Shown piece after piece: positions 18,375-27,323 of a stretch of 64,000 nt of DNA; position 1 is the first letter of the stretch; the number at the start of each line of letters is the position of its first letter. The DNA lies in the NCBI GenBank assembly GCA_035405645.1, contig DAONJL010000001.1, positions 49,169 through 113,168 on the forward strand, in the 5' to 3' direction. The DNA comes from DAONJL01 sp035405645 [NCBI: bacterium]. GTDB taxonomy: Bacteria; JAGOBX01; DAONJL01. The position numbers and the translations under genes are program-made. Under the pieces are notes generated by a model that saw only the letters and a program-made list of their open reading frames with translations, made no database searches and had not been told where the DNA came from.

Positions 18375-18831
18375 TGACTTAACCTCCTTTTAATTTTTTT
18401 AATTTTTTATTTTTAGGTTTTCTTTTTTATGGTGGACTTTTATTTAATTGATTTTCGTTGATTTTATTTTTACTTTTTAGAGATGCTCTTCTTAAAAAAA
18501 ATTTTTCTTCTTTTTCCATTAACCAACTCATATTTTCGCGATTACCGTAAAAATATTTTTTTATATTTAAAAAATAATTTCTTTTTCAAATTTTAAAAAA
18601 TCTATATACAAAAAAATTTTTCTGATTTTTTCTATTTTTAAAAATTTTGATTTTTGATTTTCTTTGTAAATGATTTGATAAATAGGAATATATTGTGCTT
18701 GCTTATTTGCTTGCTGCAATATTAAGACCAGACTATTTTTTATTTGTTTTATATAATTTTTCAAAACAAATAAATTTAAAAATATTATTATAAACATTTT
18801 AAATTATTTTATTTTTAATTTTAAATTTTTT
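18375..18831 (-). other. Long AT-rich leader region upstream of the ligand-binding protein gene
   Basis: No convincing gene. A 76-codon frame (18797-18567) is Ile/Lys/Phe-rich, lacks a ribosome binding site and matches no family I know. The stretch lies between a strong promoter-like site (18832-18860) and the start at 18374, so it may be a leader of about 450 bases or encode a small RNA. Confidence 0.45.
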
Positions 18832-18860
18832 TGTATAAATTAAAAATATTTTTTTGTCAA
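18832..18860 (-). promoter_or_regulatory. Putative sigma70-type promoter far upstream of the ligand-binding protein gene
   Basis: On the minus strand TTGACA (18855-18860) and TATACA (18832-18837) are spaced by 17 bp. Predicted start is near 18825. The next good coding start is at 18374. Confidence 0.5.
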
Positions 18861-18942
18861 GAACTTTTTTTAAAAAAAATTTTTTAATCCAGATATGCCT
18901 GATTAACCTGATAAAAAAGATAATCATTACATCTGCAAAATA

Positions 18943-18976
18943 TAATGGTTGGGCGGTAATTGACTTATCATATTTA
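18943..18976. repeat. Short interspersed repeat TAATGGTTGG, copy 1
   Basis: 34 bp (TAATGGTTGGGCGGTAATTG onward) matching 19563-19596 with about two mismatches. In the second copy it is joined directly to the duplicated chemoreceptor 3' end. Confidence 0.75.
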
Positions 18977-19026
18977 AATTGGTATAATGCCTCAAGTGTA
19001 CTTAATTAAAGTGCCTTAAGTTTTTT

Positions 19027-19098
19027 TAACTCAAGTTCACTCAAGAGCACTTTTAACTTTAGTGCACTTCTGCTTTTGGCTTTTTGCCACTAATAATA
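19027..19098. repeat. Interspersed repeat, TAACTCAAGTTCACT module, copy 2
   Basis: 72 bp matching 13721-13792 in the same orientation, ending in GGCTTTTTGCCACTAATAAT. Confidence 0.8.
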
Positions 19099-19112
19099 CA
19101 AATAAGAAATAA

Positions 19113-19198
19113 GCCACGAATTTACACTAATTTACACGAATAATAATAAACACGAATAATAAAAATTATTTTACCTCTTACTAAAAACTCTGCTCTCT
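19113..19198. repeat. 86-bp direct repeat, copy 1
   Basis: Starts GCCACGAATTTACACTAATT and matches 19410-19495 with one mismatch and no gaps. It contains tandem ACACGAATAATAA units. Confidence 0.9.
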
Positions 19199-19238
19199 AT
19201 ACTCTCCTCTATTCACTCTGCACTCTGCACTAAAAATA

Positions 19239-19412
19239 ATTCAATGTAGCACAAGCATTCTTGCCTGTGTGCTTCTCTCACTATATCAAATTTTACCCGC
19301 TCTGTGGTTGTGTTTCAGGAGGCATTCTCAACACAGGTTTCACCGCCGGCTATTTGAATTTCAAAAACTTCGTTCTTGTTTTTTGCAAACATTTTCTGCT
19401 TCTTTATTTGCC
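19239..19412. repeat. REP-like palindromic element, copy 2
   Basis: The ends match 7113-7293: the left hairpin ACAAGCATTCTTGCCTGTG carries one stem mismatch, and the right block is 19350-19412. The centre differs completely from copy 1 but also carries pairing potential. Confidence 0.78.
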
Positions 19413-19495
19413 ACGAATTTACACTAATTTACACGAATAATAATAAACACGAATAATAAAAATTATTTTACCACTTACTAAAAACTCTGCTCTCT
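19410..19495. repeat. 86-bp direct repeat, copy 2
   Basis: Matches 19113-19198, and its right part overlaps the copy of the chemoreceptor 3' flank that starts at 19461. Confidence 0.9.
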
Positions 19496-19563
19496 TCACT
19501 TATCACTCTATCTTAAACTGGCCTATTCCTTTATTTAATTCATCTACTACTTTCTTTACTTCT
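19461..19563. repeat. Direct repeat carrying an orphan copy of the chemoreceptor 3' end, copy 2
   Basis: Matches 13933-14035. Bases 19503-19563 on the minus strand encode the chemoreceptor tail ([18 protein letters not shown] and stop) without any upstream gene, so this is an isolated gene fragment. Confidence 0.92.
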
Positions 19564-19596
19564 AATGGTTGGTCGGTAATTGACTTATCACATTTA
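19563..19596. repeat. Short interspersed repeat TAATGGTTGG, copy 2
   Basis: 34 bp matching 18943-18976, fused to the end of the orphan chemoreceptor fragment. Confidence 0.75.
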
Positions 19597-19625
19597 GATC
19601 TGTTCTATTCTCTAAAACTCTGTCC

Positions 19626-20690
19626 TTACATATTTGCATAAACATCTTCAATTTGCTTAACCATTTTTTTTATATCAAACTCTTTTATTATTTTTTTATA
19701 AGCTTTCTCTGTTATATTTAATAATGTTTCACTATCTGCTAAATATTTAATTATTTTTTCTGCTGCTTTATTCAAATCATTTATATTTATTAAAATGCCT
19801 GTCTCGCCATCTTTGATTAACTCTCTTATCCCACTTATATCAGACGCAACAATAGGAACTTTTATTGACATTGCTTCTAATATTGAAAATGGTAAGCCTT
19901 CCCATCTTGATGTTAAAAAAAATAATTTTGCTTCTCTTAATAAATTATCTGGTTTTTCTATATTCCCAATTAATTTTACTTTATTTTCTATTTTTAATTC
20001 TGTTATTATTTTAACTAATTCCTTTCTATAAGGACCTTCGCCTGCTATTATCAAATCAGGTAAATTTTCTTCTTTTTCTAATAATTTTTTATATAATTTT
20101 ACTAATATATCTACTCCTTTTTCATAATGCAATCTTGTTAATGCAACAAAATATTTGTTTTTTCTAAAATCAGTTATCACATAATTTTGATAATCTATTC
20201 CTGATTTAATTACTAAAATTTTTTTTTCATTTATTTTGATTTTATTTATTAAAAAATTTTTGCCTGCTTCTGAATTTGATAAAAATAAATCAACTCTAAA
20301 TGAAGTGATTCTATCAATAAAATTATGAAAAAAATTTCGCCAGCCATCAGTACTTCGTTGTGATGATATTAATTTTATTTGCGAATTAAAAAATAAAATT
20401 ATCCTGACAAGTAAATTTGCTTTTATTAAATATGTTTGTATTATATCTGGACCAAATTCTTTTATTATTTTTCGGATTTTAAATATGCTAAAAATAAAAT
20501 TAAATTTATTTGTTTTTATATAGTCAACTTTTATTCCTGTTTTAATAATCTTATTGCCAATTTCAGAACCTGTATTTAATGCTATCACACGATGACTAAA
20601 TTTTGTTTTATCAGAATATTCTAAAAATTTATAAAGCATTATTTCTGTGCCGCCAATATTTAGATTGGATATTATATGTAAAATTTTCAT
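19626..20690 (-). CDS. GT4-family glycosyltransferase
   Basis: Cytoplasmic retaining glycosyltransferase (354 residues, GT-B fold), probably acting in envelope polysaccharide or glycolipid synthesis. The N terminus has the acceptor-domain motif HIISNLNIGGTEIML. The C-terminal half carries the donor-site signature with SRWEGLPFSILEAM and a following VPIVASDISGIRELI. It is the last gene of the long minus-strand series, about 40 bp after rph. The Shine-Dalgarno is weak. Sugar and acceptor cannot be told from the sequence. Confidence 0.88.
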   Translation of the reverse strand: MKILHIISNLNIGGTEIMLYKFLEYSDKTKFSHRVIALNTGSEIGNKIIKTGIKVDYIKTNKFNFIFSIFKIRKIIKEFGPDIIQTYLIKANLLVRIILFFNSQIKLISSQRSTDGWRNFFHNFIDRITSFRVDLFLSNSEAGKNFLINKIKINEKKILVIKSGIDYQNYVITDFRKNKYFVALTRLHYEKGVDILVKLYKKLLEKEENLPDLIIAGEGPYRKELVKIITELKIENKVKLIGNIEKPDNLLREAKLFFLTSRWEGLPFSILEAMSIKVPIVASDISGIRELIKDGETGILININDLNKAAEKIIKYLADSETLLNITEKAYKKIIKEFDIKKMVKQIEDVYANM

Positions 20691-20730
20691 TTCTTTTTTT
20701 GATGTGATTAAATAATTATTCTATTTCTTT

Positions 20731-21471
20731 TTATGGTAATTCATTTATTCCTAATTCTGTTAAAAATACTTTTTCTAATTCTATTATTTCATTACAACCT
20801 TTTTTCGCATAATCAAGCATCTTTAATAATTGTTCCTGATTAAATACTTTCTTCTCTGCTGTTGTCTGAATTTCAATATAATTATTTTCTGCATCCATAA
20901 CGACATTCATATCAACCTGTGCTTTATTATCTTCTTCAAAATTCAAATCAAGTAATATCTCATTATTAACTATACCAACGCTAATTGCTGATAAATAATT
21001 TCTTATTATCTGTTTTTCTATTTTATTTTTCTCTTTAAATTTTTTCATTGCCAGAACTAATGCTAAAAATGCACCATTTATTGATGCTGTGCGTGTGCCA
21101 CCATCTGCCTGTAATACATCACAATCTATCCACACTGTGGTTGGTCCTATTGCTTCAAGTTCGATTATTGCTCTTAATGCTCTGCCTATTAATCGTTGTA
21201 TTTCATAAGTTCTGCCTTTTATTTTGCCTGTCACTACTTCTCTATTTATTCGCATTATTGTTGAGCGTGGCAATAATGAATATTCTGCTGTTATCCAGCC
21301 TTTATTTGTATTTTTTAAATGTGGCGGTTGCTGATTTTCTAATATTGATACATTACATAATATCTTTGTATTTTCACTTTCTATTAATATCGAACCTTCG
21401 GGATATATAATGTAATCTCTAACAAATTTTATACTTCTTAATTCATCATTTTTCCTGCCATTATTTCTCAT
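20731..21471 (-). CDS. rph: Ribonuclease PH
   Basis: Phosphorolytic 3'-5' exoribonuclease that trims tRNA precursors (246 residues). Family motifs are clear: a start like RNNGRKNDELR, GWITAEYSLLPRST, GRTYEIQRLIGRALRAI and DVLQADGGTRTASINGA. The start overlaps the end of the rluD-like gene by 11 bp and sits after AAAGGAAAAGGAAA, suggesting translational coupling. Normal length, no damage seen. Confidence 0.95.
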   Translation of the reverse strand: MRNNGRKNDELRSIKFVRDYIIYPEGSILIESENTKILCNVSILENQQPPHLKNTNKGWITAEYSLLPRSTIMRINREVVTGKIKGRTYEIQRLIGRALRAIIELEAIGPTTVWIDCDVLQADGGTRTASINGAFLALVLAMKKFKEKNKIEKQIIRNYLSAISVGIVNNEILLDLNFEEDNKAQVDMNVVMDAENNYIEIQTTAEKKVFNQEQLLKMLDYAKKGCNEIIELEKVFLTELGINELP

Positions 21472-22408
21472 TTTCCTTTTCCTTTCTTTTTAAATTTAAT
21501 ATTCCAAATAATTTCTCAAATTCTAACGGTAATTTCTCTGTCTTAAAATATACATAATCATTTATTGCTGGATAATAAAATTTTATCGAATAAGAATGCA
21601 ACATTAATCTCTCACTTTTTATTGGCAATGGATTTTTCCGTATATTTGAATAAATTAAATCATTTATAATCGGATGTTTTAAATAACTAAAATGAACTCG
21701 TATTTGATGTGTTCTGCCTGTAACCAATCTTACTTTTACTATACTGAATTCTTTGCTATTAAATATAACTCGATATTTTGTTATTGCATTTCTACCATCA
21801 TTTACTATTGCCATTTTTTTCCTGTCTTTTTTACTTCTACCTATTGGCAGTTTAATTATTCCTTTTTTTTCATTAAAACTATTATGCACCACTGCTATAT
21901 ATGTTTTTCGAACTCTTCTTTCCTTAAATTCATTTGAAATATATTTATGAAAATGATTATTCTTTGCTATAATCATTATGCCAGATGTATCTTTATCAAG
22001 GCGATGAACTATGCCAGGTCGCTCTATACCATTTATATCTGATAAATTTTTACAATGATATAATAAAGCATTAACTAATGTGCCTGTATTTTGATTATTT
22101 GCGGGATGAACAACCATCATATATGGTTTATTCACTATCAAAAAATCATCATTCTCATAAATTATTTCTATTGCTAAATTTTCAGGTTGAATTTCACTTT
22201 TTTTTGGTTCTGGTATCTCTATGCTTATTTCATCATTCTTGCTTAATAAATAATTTTTATTTACTTTCTTATTATTTACTGATATGTAATTTTCTAATAT
22301 TAGTTTTTGAATATATGTCCGTGATAATTCTGGATATTTTGTATTTAGATATTTATCTATTCGATTTTTTACTTCTTCTTCATAGATTATTATTTCTTTT
22401 TTATTCAT
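21461..22408 (-). CDS. rluD: RluD-type 23S rRNA pseudouridine synthase
   Basis: 315 residues: an N-terminal S4 RNA-binding domain (about 12-65) and the pseudouridine synthase catalytic domain. The catalytic aspartate is D138 in GIVHRLDKDTSG. LVTGRTHQIRVHF is also present. In known RluD proteins the targets are uridines of 23S rRNA helix 69; here the exact site is assumed. It overlaps the 3' end of the NtrC-like gene by 8 bp and the start of rph by 11 bp. A second enzyme of this superfamily lies at 31968-32606. Confidence 0.92.
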   Translation of the reverse strand: MNKKEIIIYEEEVKNRIDKYLNTKYPELSRTYIQKLILENYISVNNKKVNKNYLLSKNDEISIEIPEPKKSEIQPENLAIEIIYENDDFLIVNKPYMMVVHPANNQNTGTLVNALLYHCKNLSDINGIERPGIVHRLDKDTSGIMIIAKNNHFHKYISNEFKERRVRKTYIAVVHNSFNEKKGIIKLPIGRSKKDRKKMAIVNDGRNAITKYRVIFNSKEFSIVKVRLVTGRTHQIRVHFSYLKHPIINDLIYSNIRKNPLPIKSERLMLHSYSIKFYYPAINDYVYFKTEKLPLEFEKLFGILNLKRKEKENEK

Positions 22409-23774
22409 TATTATTTTCTATCTGTCCTTTTATTAATGACTTTAAATAATTTTTATCTATTTCTAATATACTTGCTGTTTTTTCTATATCATTATTATTC
22501 TGCGTCATTATATAATTTATATATTTCATCTTTGCATTATTTATAAATTCTTTTAATGGTAAAAATTCATTTATTGTTAATGTAAAACTTTTCTTTACTA
22601 ATTTTGATATGTCTTCTGGTAAATCATTTAAACTTATATATTCTTTATTTGTTAATACAACTATTCGTTCAATAAAATTTTGTAATTCGCGGACATTACC
22701 TGGCCAATCATAAGAAACTAAATAATTTAATAATTCATTTGAAAAAGTTATCTTTTTCTTTTTATTTTTCAAACAAAATTTTTTTAAATAATAATCAACA
22801 AGTAAAGCAATATCTTCTCTCCTTTCACGAAGTGGCGGTATATAAATATTTACTACATTTAATCTATAAAACAAATCTTCACGAAAAATGTTTTTTTCTA
22901 CTAATGTTTTTAATCGTTTATTTGTTGCAGCTAATATGCGAACATCAACTCTAATTGGTTTTGTGCCGCCGAGCCGAATAAATTCTTTTTCCTGTATTAC
23001 TCTCAAAAATTTTGTTTGTAAATCATACTTTAAATTACCTATCTCATCAATAAATAAAGTTCCTGTATTTGCTAACTCTATTCTTCCCTGTTTTCTACTT
23101 GTAGCACCTGTAAATGCGCCTTTTTCATAGCCAAATAATTCACTTTCAAATAAAGTATCTGGTATTACTCCACAATCAACTGTTATAAATGGTTTATTAC
23201 TTCTTTTACTTATTTGATGTATTCGCCGTGCTATTAATTCTTTACCTACACCTGTTTCGCCTTCTATTAATACTATTGCATCAGTATTTGCTATCTTTTC
23301 TATTGTATTAAATATATTTTTCATTGCATCTGAATTGCCTATAATATTGTGTGCTGGATAGATTTCTTCTATTTCTTCTTTTAATATCTGTATCTCTTTT
23401 TCAAGTTCTATTGTCTTTTTTATTTTTGTTATACAATTCCTGAGGCGCTCTATATCAAATGGTTTTTCTATATAATCAAATGCACCTAATTTTATTGCTT
23501 TTACTGCTGTTTCTATTTCGCCAACTGCGGTTAACATTACTACATTTTGATTTGGATAAAGTGATTTTATTTTTTTTAATATTTCTATTCCATTTTCTTC
23601 GCCTGGCATTATTATATCTAAAAAAATTATATCTGGTAAATAAGTGCGAATTATTTCTATTGCTTCTACACCACTTGCTGCTGTATATGTTGTATATTCT
23701 TCTTTAAATAATTCAACTAAAAAATTTCTTACATTTTCTTCATCATCTACAAATAATAAACTTAATATTTCCAT
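22401..23774 (-). CDS. NtrC-family sigma54-dependent response regulator
   Basis: 457 residues in three parts. A receiver (1-118) carries phosphoacceptor D53 in FLDIIMPG and K104 in IEKPF. A sigma54 AAA+ domain has Walker A GETGVGKE (172-179) and the sigma54-contact loop GAFTGA (219-224). A Fis-type C-terminal helix-turn-helix lies around 405-457. It would activate promoters used by sigma54. No partner kinase is adjacent, though two kinases are in the window (32603 and 58129). It lies between cobO and rluD in the packed gene series; its targets are unknown. Confidence 0.93.
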   Translation of the reverse strand: MEILSLLFVDDEENVRNFLVELFKEEYTTYTAASGVEAIEIIRTYLPDIIFLDIIMPGEENGIEILKKIKSLYPNQNVVMLTAVGEIETAVKAIKLGAFDYIEKPFDIERLRNCITKIKKTIELEKEIQILKEEIEEIYPAHNIIGNSDAMKNIFNTIEKIANTDAIVLIEGETGVGKELIARRIHQISKRSNKPFITVDCGVIPDTLFESELFGYEKGAFTGATSRKQGRIELANTGTLFIDEIGNLKYDLQTKFLRVIQEKEFIRLGGTKPIRVDVRILAATNKRLKTLVEKNIFREDLFYRLNVVNIYIPPLRERREDIALLVDYYLKKFCLKNKKKKITFSNELLNYLVSYDWPGNVRELQNFIERIVVLTNKEYISLNDLPEDISKLVKKSFTLTINEFLPLKEFINNAKMKYINYIMTQNNNDIEKTASILEIDKNYLKSLIKGQIENNNE

Positions 23775-23777
23775 TTT

Positions 23778-24293
23778 TTAATATTCTATTCCTTTTCTTG
23801 CTTTTACTTTTTGTTGATAATAATGTTTTATACTTTTCATTTCAGTAATTAAATCTGCATACTCAAATAATTTTTTTGATTTATAATTCCCTGTTAAAAT
23901 ATATTCTGTTTTCATTGGCTTCTCTTTGATTAAATTTATTATCTCTCTTTCTTTTAATATTTTCAATTTAAGTAAATATAAAATTTCATCAAATATACAT
24001 AAATCAAAATCATTGTTTTTAATTAGTTTTTTTACTTTTGTAAATACTTTATTATATTTTTTTATTATTGATTCTTTTATTGGTTCTTTTATAAAACATT
24101 TATCACCAAAACAATAAAAATGTATATTATCAAATTTTGCAAGTACTTTACACTCACCTGATTTTCTTCTCTTTAAAAATTGGATAAATAATATTTTAAA
24201 ATTTGCAGCAGCACTGCGAATCGCTATTCCTATTGCTGCGGTCGTTTTGCCTTTGCCATCACCATAATATATTTGCACATAACCCTTTTTCAT
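23778..24293 (-). CDS. btuR: Cob(I)alamin adenosyltransferase, CobO/BtuR type
   Basis: 171 residues. The enzyme makes adenosylcobalamin from cob(I)alamin and ATP. The P-loop GDGKGKTT (11-18) and the DLCIFDEILYLL motif of the CobO/CobA/BtuR family are visible. Length fits. A link to the corrinoid-dependent acs genes in this window is plausible only in a broad sense, because CFeSP uses a methylated and not an adenosylated corrinoid. It lies 3 bp before the NtrC-like gene in the same transcription direction. Confidence 0.9.
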   Translation of the reverse strand: MKKGYVQIYYGDGKGKTTAAIGIAIRSAAANFKILFIQFLKRRKSGECKVLAKFDNIHFYCFGDKCFIKEPIKESIIKKYNKVFTKVKKLIKNNDFDLCIFDEILYLLKLKILKEREIINLIKEKPMKTEYILTGNYKSKKLFEYADLITEMKSIKHYYQQKVKARKGIEY

Positions 24294-24314
24294 TTTCTGA
24301 AATAATTAAAATCA

Positions 24315-25502
24315 TTATTTATTTACTCGCAATATTTTATACATTATCTCTATGCCTTTTTTTAGCTCTTTTTCTGTTATGATTAATGGCGGTGATAATC
24401 GTATTATTTTTTCACCTATTGCATTTATTATTAATCCATTTTTCAAACAATCAACAACAAATTGTTTATTATTAATACTAATATCAAATCCTATTAATAA
24501 TCCTTTTCCTCGTATATTACTTATTAATCCAGTCGTATTTCCAATCTCTTTTAATTCTGCTTTTAAATATTCTGATTTCTTATTCACTTCATTTAAAAAT
24601 TTTTTGTTAAATATAATCTCTAAAACAGTTTCTGCTACACCAGTTATTAAAGAATTAGCACCAAATGTTGCAGCATGCATTCCAGGTCCTAATACATCTT
24701 TGTATTTTTCTTTTACTACTGCTGCACCAATCGGCAAGCCGCCGCCTAATGCTTTTGCTAATGTCATTATATCTGGTTCTATATCATAATGCATATAACA
24801 AAATTTTTTGCCTGTTTTTCCTATGCCTGTTTGAACTTCATCAATAACTAATATTATTTCTTTTTCCTGACATATTTTATATACTTTATTTATAAATTCT
24901 TTTTCTGCTTCTATCACACCACCTTCTGCCTGTATTAATTCAATTATTACACCTACTGTATTTTCATTTACTTTCTTTTCACAATCAGTAATATCATTAT
25001 AGTTTGCATATACAAAAGATGATATTAGTGGCTCAAAGCCTGATTGATATTTTGTTTGTGCTGTGGCTGATAATGAACCTAATGTTCTGCCATGAAATGA
25101 ATTATAAAATGATATTATCTCGGGCTTTTTTATTCCTTTCTTATTGCCATATTTATGTAGTATTTTTATTGCTGCCTCATTTGCTTCTGTTCCACTATTA
25201 CAAAAAAATACTCTGCCTTTATAACTATTCGCAATTATTTTTTTCGCTAAATTTAATGGATTTTTTGTGTAATATAAATTTGATGTATGCATTAATATTT
25301 CTGCTTCTTTTTTTATCCTTGAAACAACTGCTGGATGACAATGACCTAAACTATTTACTGATAATCCTGATAAAAAATCAAGGTATTTATTATTATATTC
25401 ATCAAATACATAACATCCTTTTGCTTTGCTAATAAATAAATCCTGTCGGCCATAAGTATTTAATATATATTTCTCATATTCTAATTTTATCTTTTTGTTC
25501 AT
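24315..25502 (-). CDS. argD: Acetylornithine aminotransferase (class III PLP enzyme)
   Basis: 395 residues, fold-type I PLP enzyme. The likely reaction is N-acetylornithine plus 2-oxoglutarate in arginine synthesis. Motifs: FCNSGTEANEAAIKI, VIDEVQTGIGKTGK and PLP lysine K250 in LAKALGGGLPIGA. The ATG at 25502 follows AAAGGAGA. The N terminus (YILNTYGRQDLFISKAKGCYV) is typical of ArgD. A role with succinylornithine or other omega-amino acids cannot be excluded. No other arginine gene is nearby; its neighbours are mlaD and cobO. Confidence 0.88.
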   Translation of the reverse strand: MNKKIKLEYEKYILNTYGRQDLFISKAKGCYVFDEYNNKYLDFLSGLSVNSLGHCHPAVVSRIKKEAEILMHTSNLYYTKNPLNLAKKIIANSYKGRVFFCNSGTEANEAAIKILHKYGNKKGIKKPEIISFYNSFHGRTLGSLSATAQTKYQSGFEPLISSFVYANYNDITDCEKKVNENTVGVIIELIQAEGGVIEAEKEFINKVYKICQEKEIILVIDEVQTGIGKTGKKFCYMHYDIEPDIMTLAKALGGGLPIGAAVVKEKYKDVLGPGMHAATFGANSLITGVAETVLEIIFNKKFLNEVNKKSEYLKAELKEIGNTTGLISNIRGKGLLIGFDISINNKQFVVDCLKNGLIINAIGEKIIRLSPPLIITEKELKKGIEIMYKILRVNK

Positions 25503-25516
25503 TTGATTTTTCTCCT

Positions 25517-26554
25517 TTAAAATCCAAATAAACTAAAAAACATATTAGCAAAACTTGATATAACACTCTGTTCGCGCTGATCTTCTATTGCCTGATTCAT
25601 ACTTTTTGTTGCGCCTTTTACTTCTTTGTATAATTCTTCGTCTTTTATTATTTTTCCTAATGTGCCTTCGCCTTTATTTATTGATTCTGTTATCTCTTTT
25701 ATATTATTTATACTCTTCTTCAAATCTGGCATACTCTCGCGTAATTCTGCTACTATCATTGTTATATTTGTATCATTCTTTTCTATTATCGTATATAAAT
25801 TTTCAAATGTTTTTTTGGCATAACCAACTGCTTCCATTAATCCATTAAATGCATCATCTTTAGCAATTAACTTTCCAAGTGTACCTTCGCCATTCGTTAT
25901 TTTTTCTGAAAGTATCTGTATATTATTTGAAACCTTTGTTAATGATGTTGTTGTTTTCTTTATATCTTCTAATATGTTCTGTATATCTTCTTTTTTAATT
26001 GAACCTACTACATTATCTACATTGGTTAATATACTACTTACTTTTGGACTATTTTCTTCTATTAATTTATTTATATTATTTAATGTTCGATTTTGATTTT
26101 CATTAAATGAAGCAATTAGCCCTTTTACTTCATCTGTTATTTCTTTTACATTTACTACTATCTGGTCAATATCAGTAATTCCAACGGCTGGTATAAAATC
26201 GCCATCTTTTAAATATTTTTCTGATTTCCCAAAATTTATATAAATATATTTTCCTGTTAATAAAGTTTCCATCATTATTTTTGCAGTTGCATCTGTTTTT
26301 ATTTTATAGCGTTTGTCAATTGCTAAAACAACACGAACTTTATCATTTAGCGGAATAACATTCTCTACAAAACCAATTTTAACACCTGCAAGTTTTACAC
26401 TATTGCCTGGTTCAAGTCCACTTATATCAGTGAAATAAGTATATAATGTATAATATTTTTTGAATAAATCAATCCGTTTTGCTTTGAATGTTATACCTGT
26501 AAAAATAATTATTGCTATGACAAAAAATAAACCAACTTTGAATTTACTCTTCAT
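25517..26554 (-). CDS. mlaD: MlaD-like lipid-binding protein of an Mla/MCE transporter
   Basis: 345 residues. One N-terminal membrane anchor (about 5-25), an MCE/MlaD domain (about 36-115, FTDISGLEPGNSVKLAGVKIG), then a long predicted coiled coil up to a short amphipathic end. MlaD forms the periplasmic hexamer through which phospholipids move between membranes. The protein is longer than the E. coli form (about 183 residues) because of the coiled-coil tail, as seen in other MCE proteins that span the periplasm. It follows mlaE by 8 bp. Confidence 0.9.
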   Translation of the reverse strand: MKSKFKVGLFFVIAIIIFTGITFKAKRIDLFKKYYTLYTYFTDISGLEPGNSVKLAGVKIGFVENVIPLNDKVRVVLAIDKRYKIKTDATAKIMMETLLTGKYIYINFGKSEKYLKDGDFIPAVGITDIDQIVVNVKEITDEVKGLIASFNENQNRTLNNINKLIEENSPKVSSILTNVDNVVGSIKKEDIQNILEDIKKTTTSLTKVSNNIQILSEKITNGEGTLGKLIAKDDAFNGLMEAVGYAKKTFENLYTIIEKNDTNITMIVAELRESMPDLKKSINNIKEITESINKGEGTLGKIIKDEELYKEVKGATKSMNQAIEDQREQSVISSFANMFFSLFGF

Positions 26555-26562
26555 TTCAGCAC

Positions 26563-27318
26563 CTATAAATATAACAATAATTTAGTTACGAAATAATTGC
26601 AAATTAATAATACAATAAATGATACAACCACTGTATTTGTTGTTGCTTCGCCTATGCCTTCTGAACTTAATTTTACATTCAAACCAAAATAAGAACTTAT
26701 ATTGGCAATCAAGATACCAAATAAAAATGCTTTTAATAAATTGCCAACCAGATCTATGGTGTTTACATATTGAAAAGCAGAATCAAAAAATTTTGAATAA
26801 GATAAACCAAAATAATAATTCGCTACTATTGCCCCACCAATTAAACCTATAATATCAGCATAAATTACAAGTATAATTGTCGAAAAAATACAAGCAATAA
26901 AGCGCGGCATTATTAAATAATTTATTATATTTATTCCCATTATATTTAATGTTTCTATTTCTTCTGATACTCGCATCGAACCTATTTCTGCTGTTATTGA
27001 TGTGCCGACTTTTGCAAGCATTAATACTGCTGTCTGAACTGGTGCTAATTCTTTTAATAATGATAAAAATACAATTGCACCAAGAATATCATTTAAGCCA
27101 AATTTATTTAATTGATAACCACTCTGTAATGATAAAACCATACCAACAAAGAATGACATTATCATTGCTATTGGCAATGTCCTTATTCCCATTGTTATAA
27201 TATTTTTGAATATTAAACCATATCTATTTTTTAAAATAAATGATGCTTTTACTGTCTCAAAAAATAATATCACCATTTCACCACATATCTCAATAAAATT
27301 TCTTATTTCTGTCATCAT
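26563..27318 (-). CDS. mlaE: MlaE-like permease
   Basis: 251 residues with about five membrane helices and the MlaE signature region MSFFVGMVLSLQSGYQLNKFG followed by LKELAPVQTAVLMLAKVG. It is the inner-membrane permease of the phospholipid transporter and couples to MlaF and MlaD. The start (27318) lies 5 bp beyond the stop of the upstream repeat protein without a visible Shine-Dalgarno, suggesting coupling. Confidence 0.93.
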   Translation of the reverse strand: MMTEIRNFIEICGEMVILFFETVKASFILKNRYGLIFKNIITMGIRTLPIAMIMSFFVGMVLSLQSGYQLNKFGLNDILGAIVFLSLLKELAPVQTAVLMLAKVGTSITAEIGSMRVSEEIETLNIMGINIINYLIMPRFIACIFSTIILVIYADIIGLIGGAIVANYYFGLSYSKFFDSAFQYVNTIDLVGNLLKAFLFGILIANISSYFGLNVKLSSEGIGEATTNTVVVSFIVLLICNYFVTKLLLYL

Positions 27319-27323
27319 ATTTA

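Noticed and set aside
18567-18797. 76-codon minus-strand frame downstream of a promoter-like site
   Set aside because: Dominated by Ile, Lys, Phe and Leu as expected by chance in AT-rich DNA, with no ribosome binding site or recognised motif. Kept only as part of the leader-region note.
6927-19620. Insertion sequence or transposon in the repeat islands
   Set aside because: No transposase frame and no consistent terminal inverted repeats or target duplications. They are better described as short interspersed non-coding repeats.
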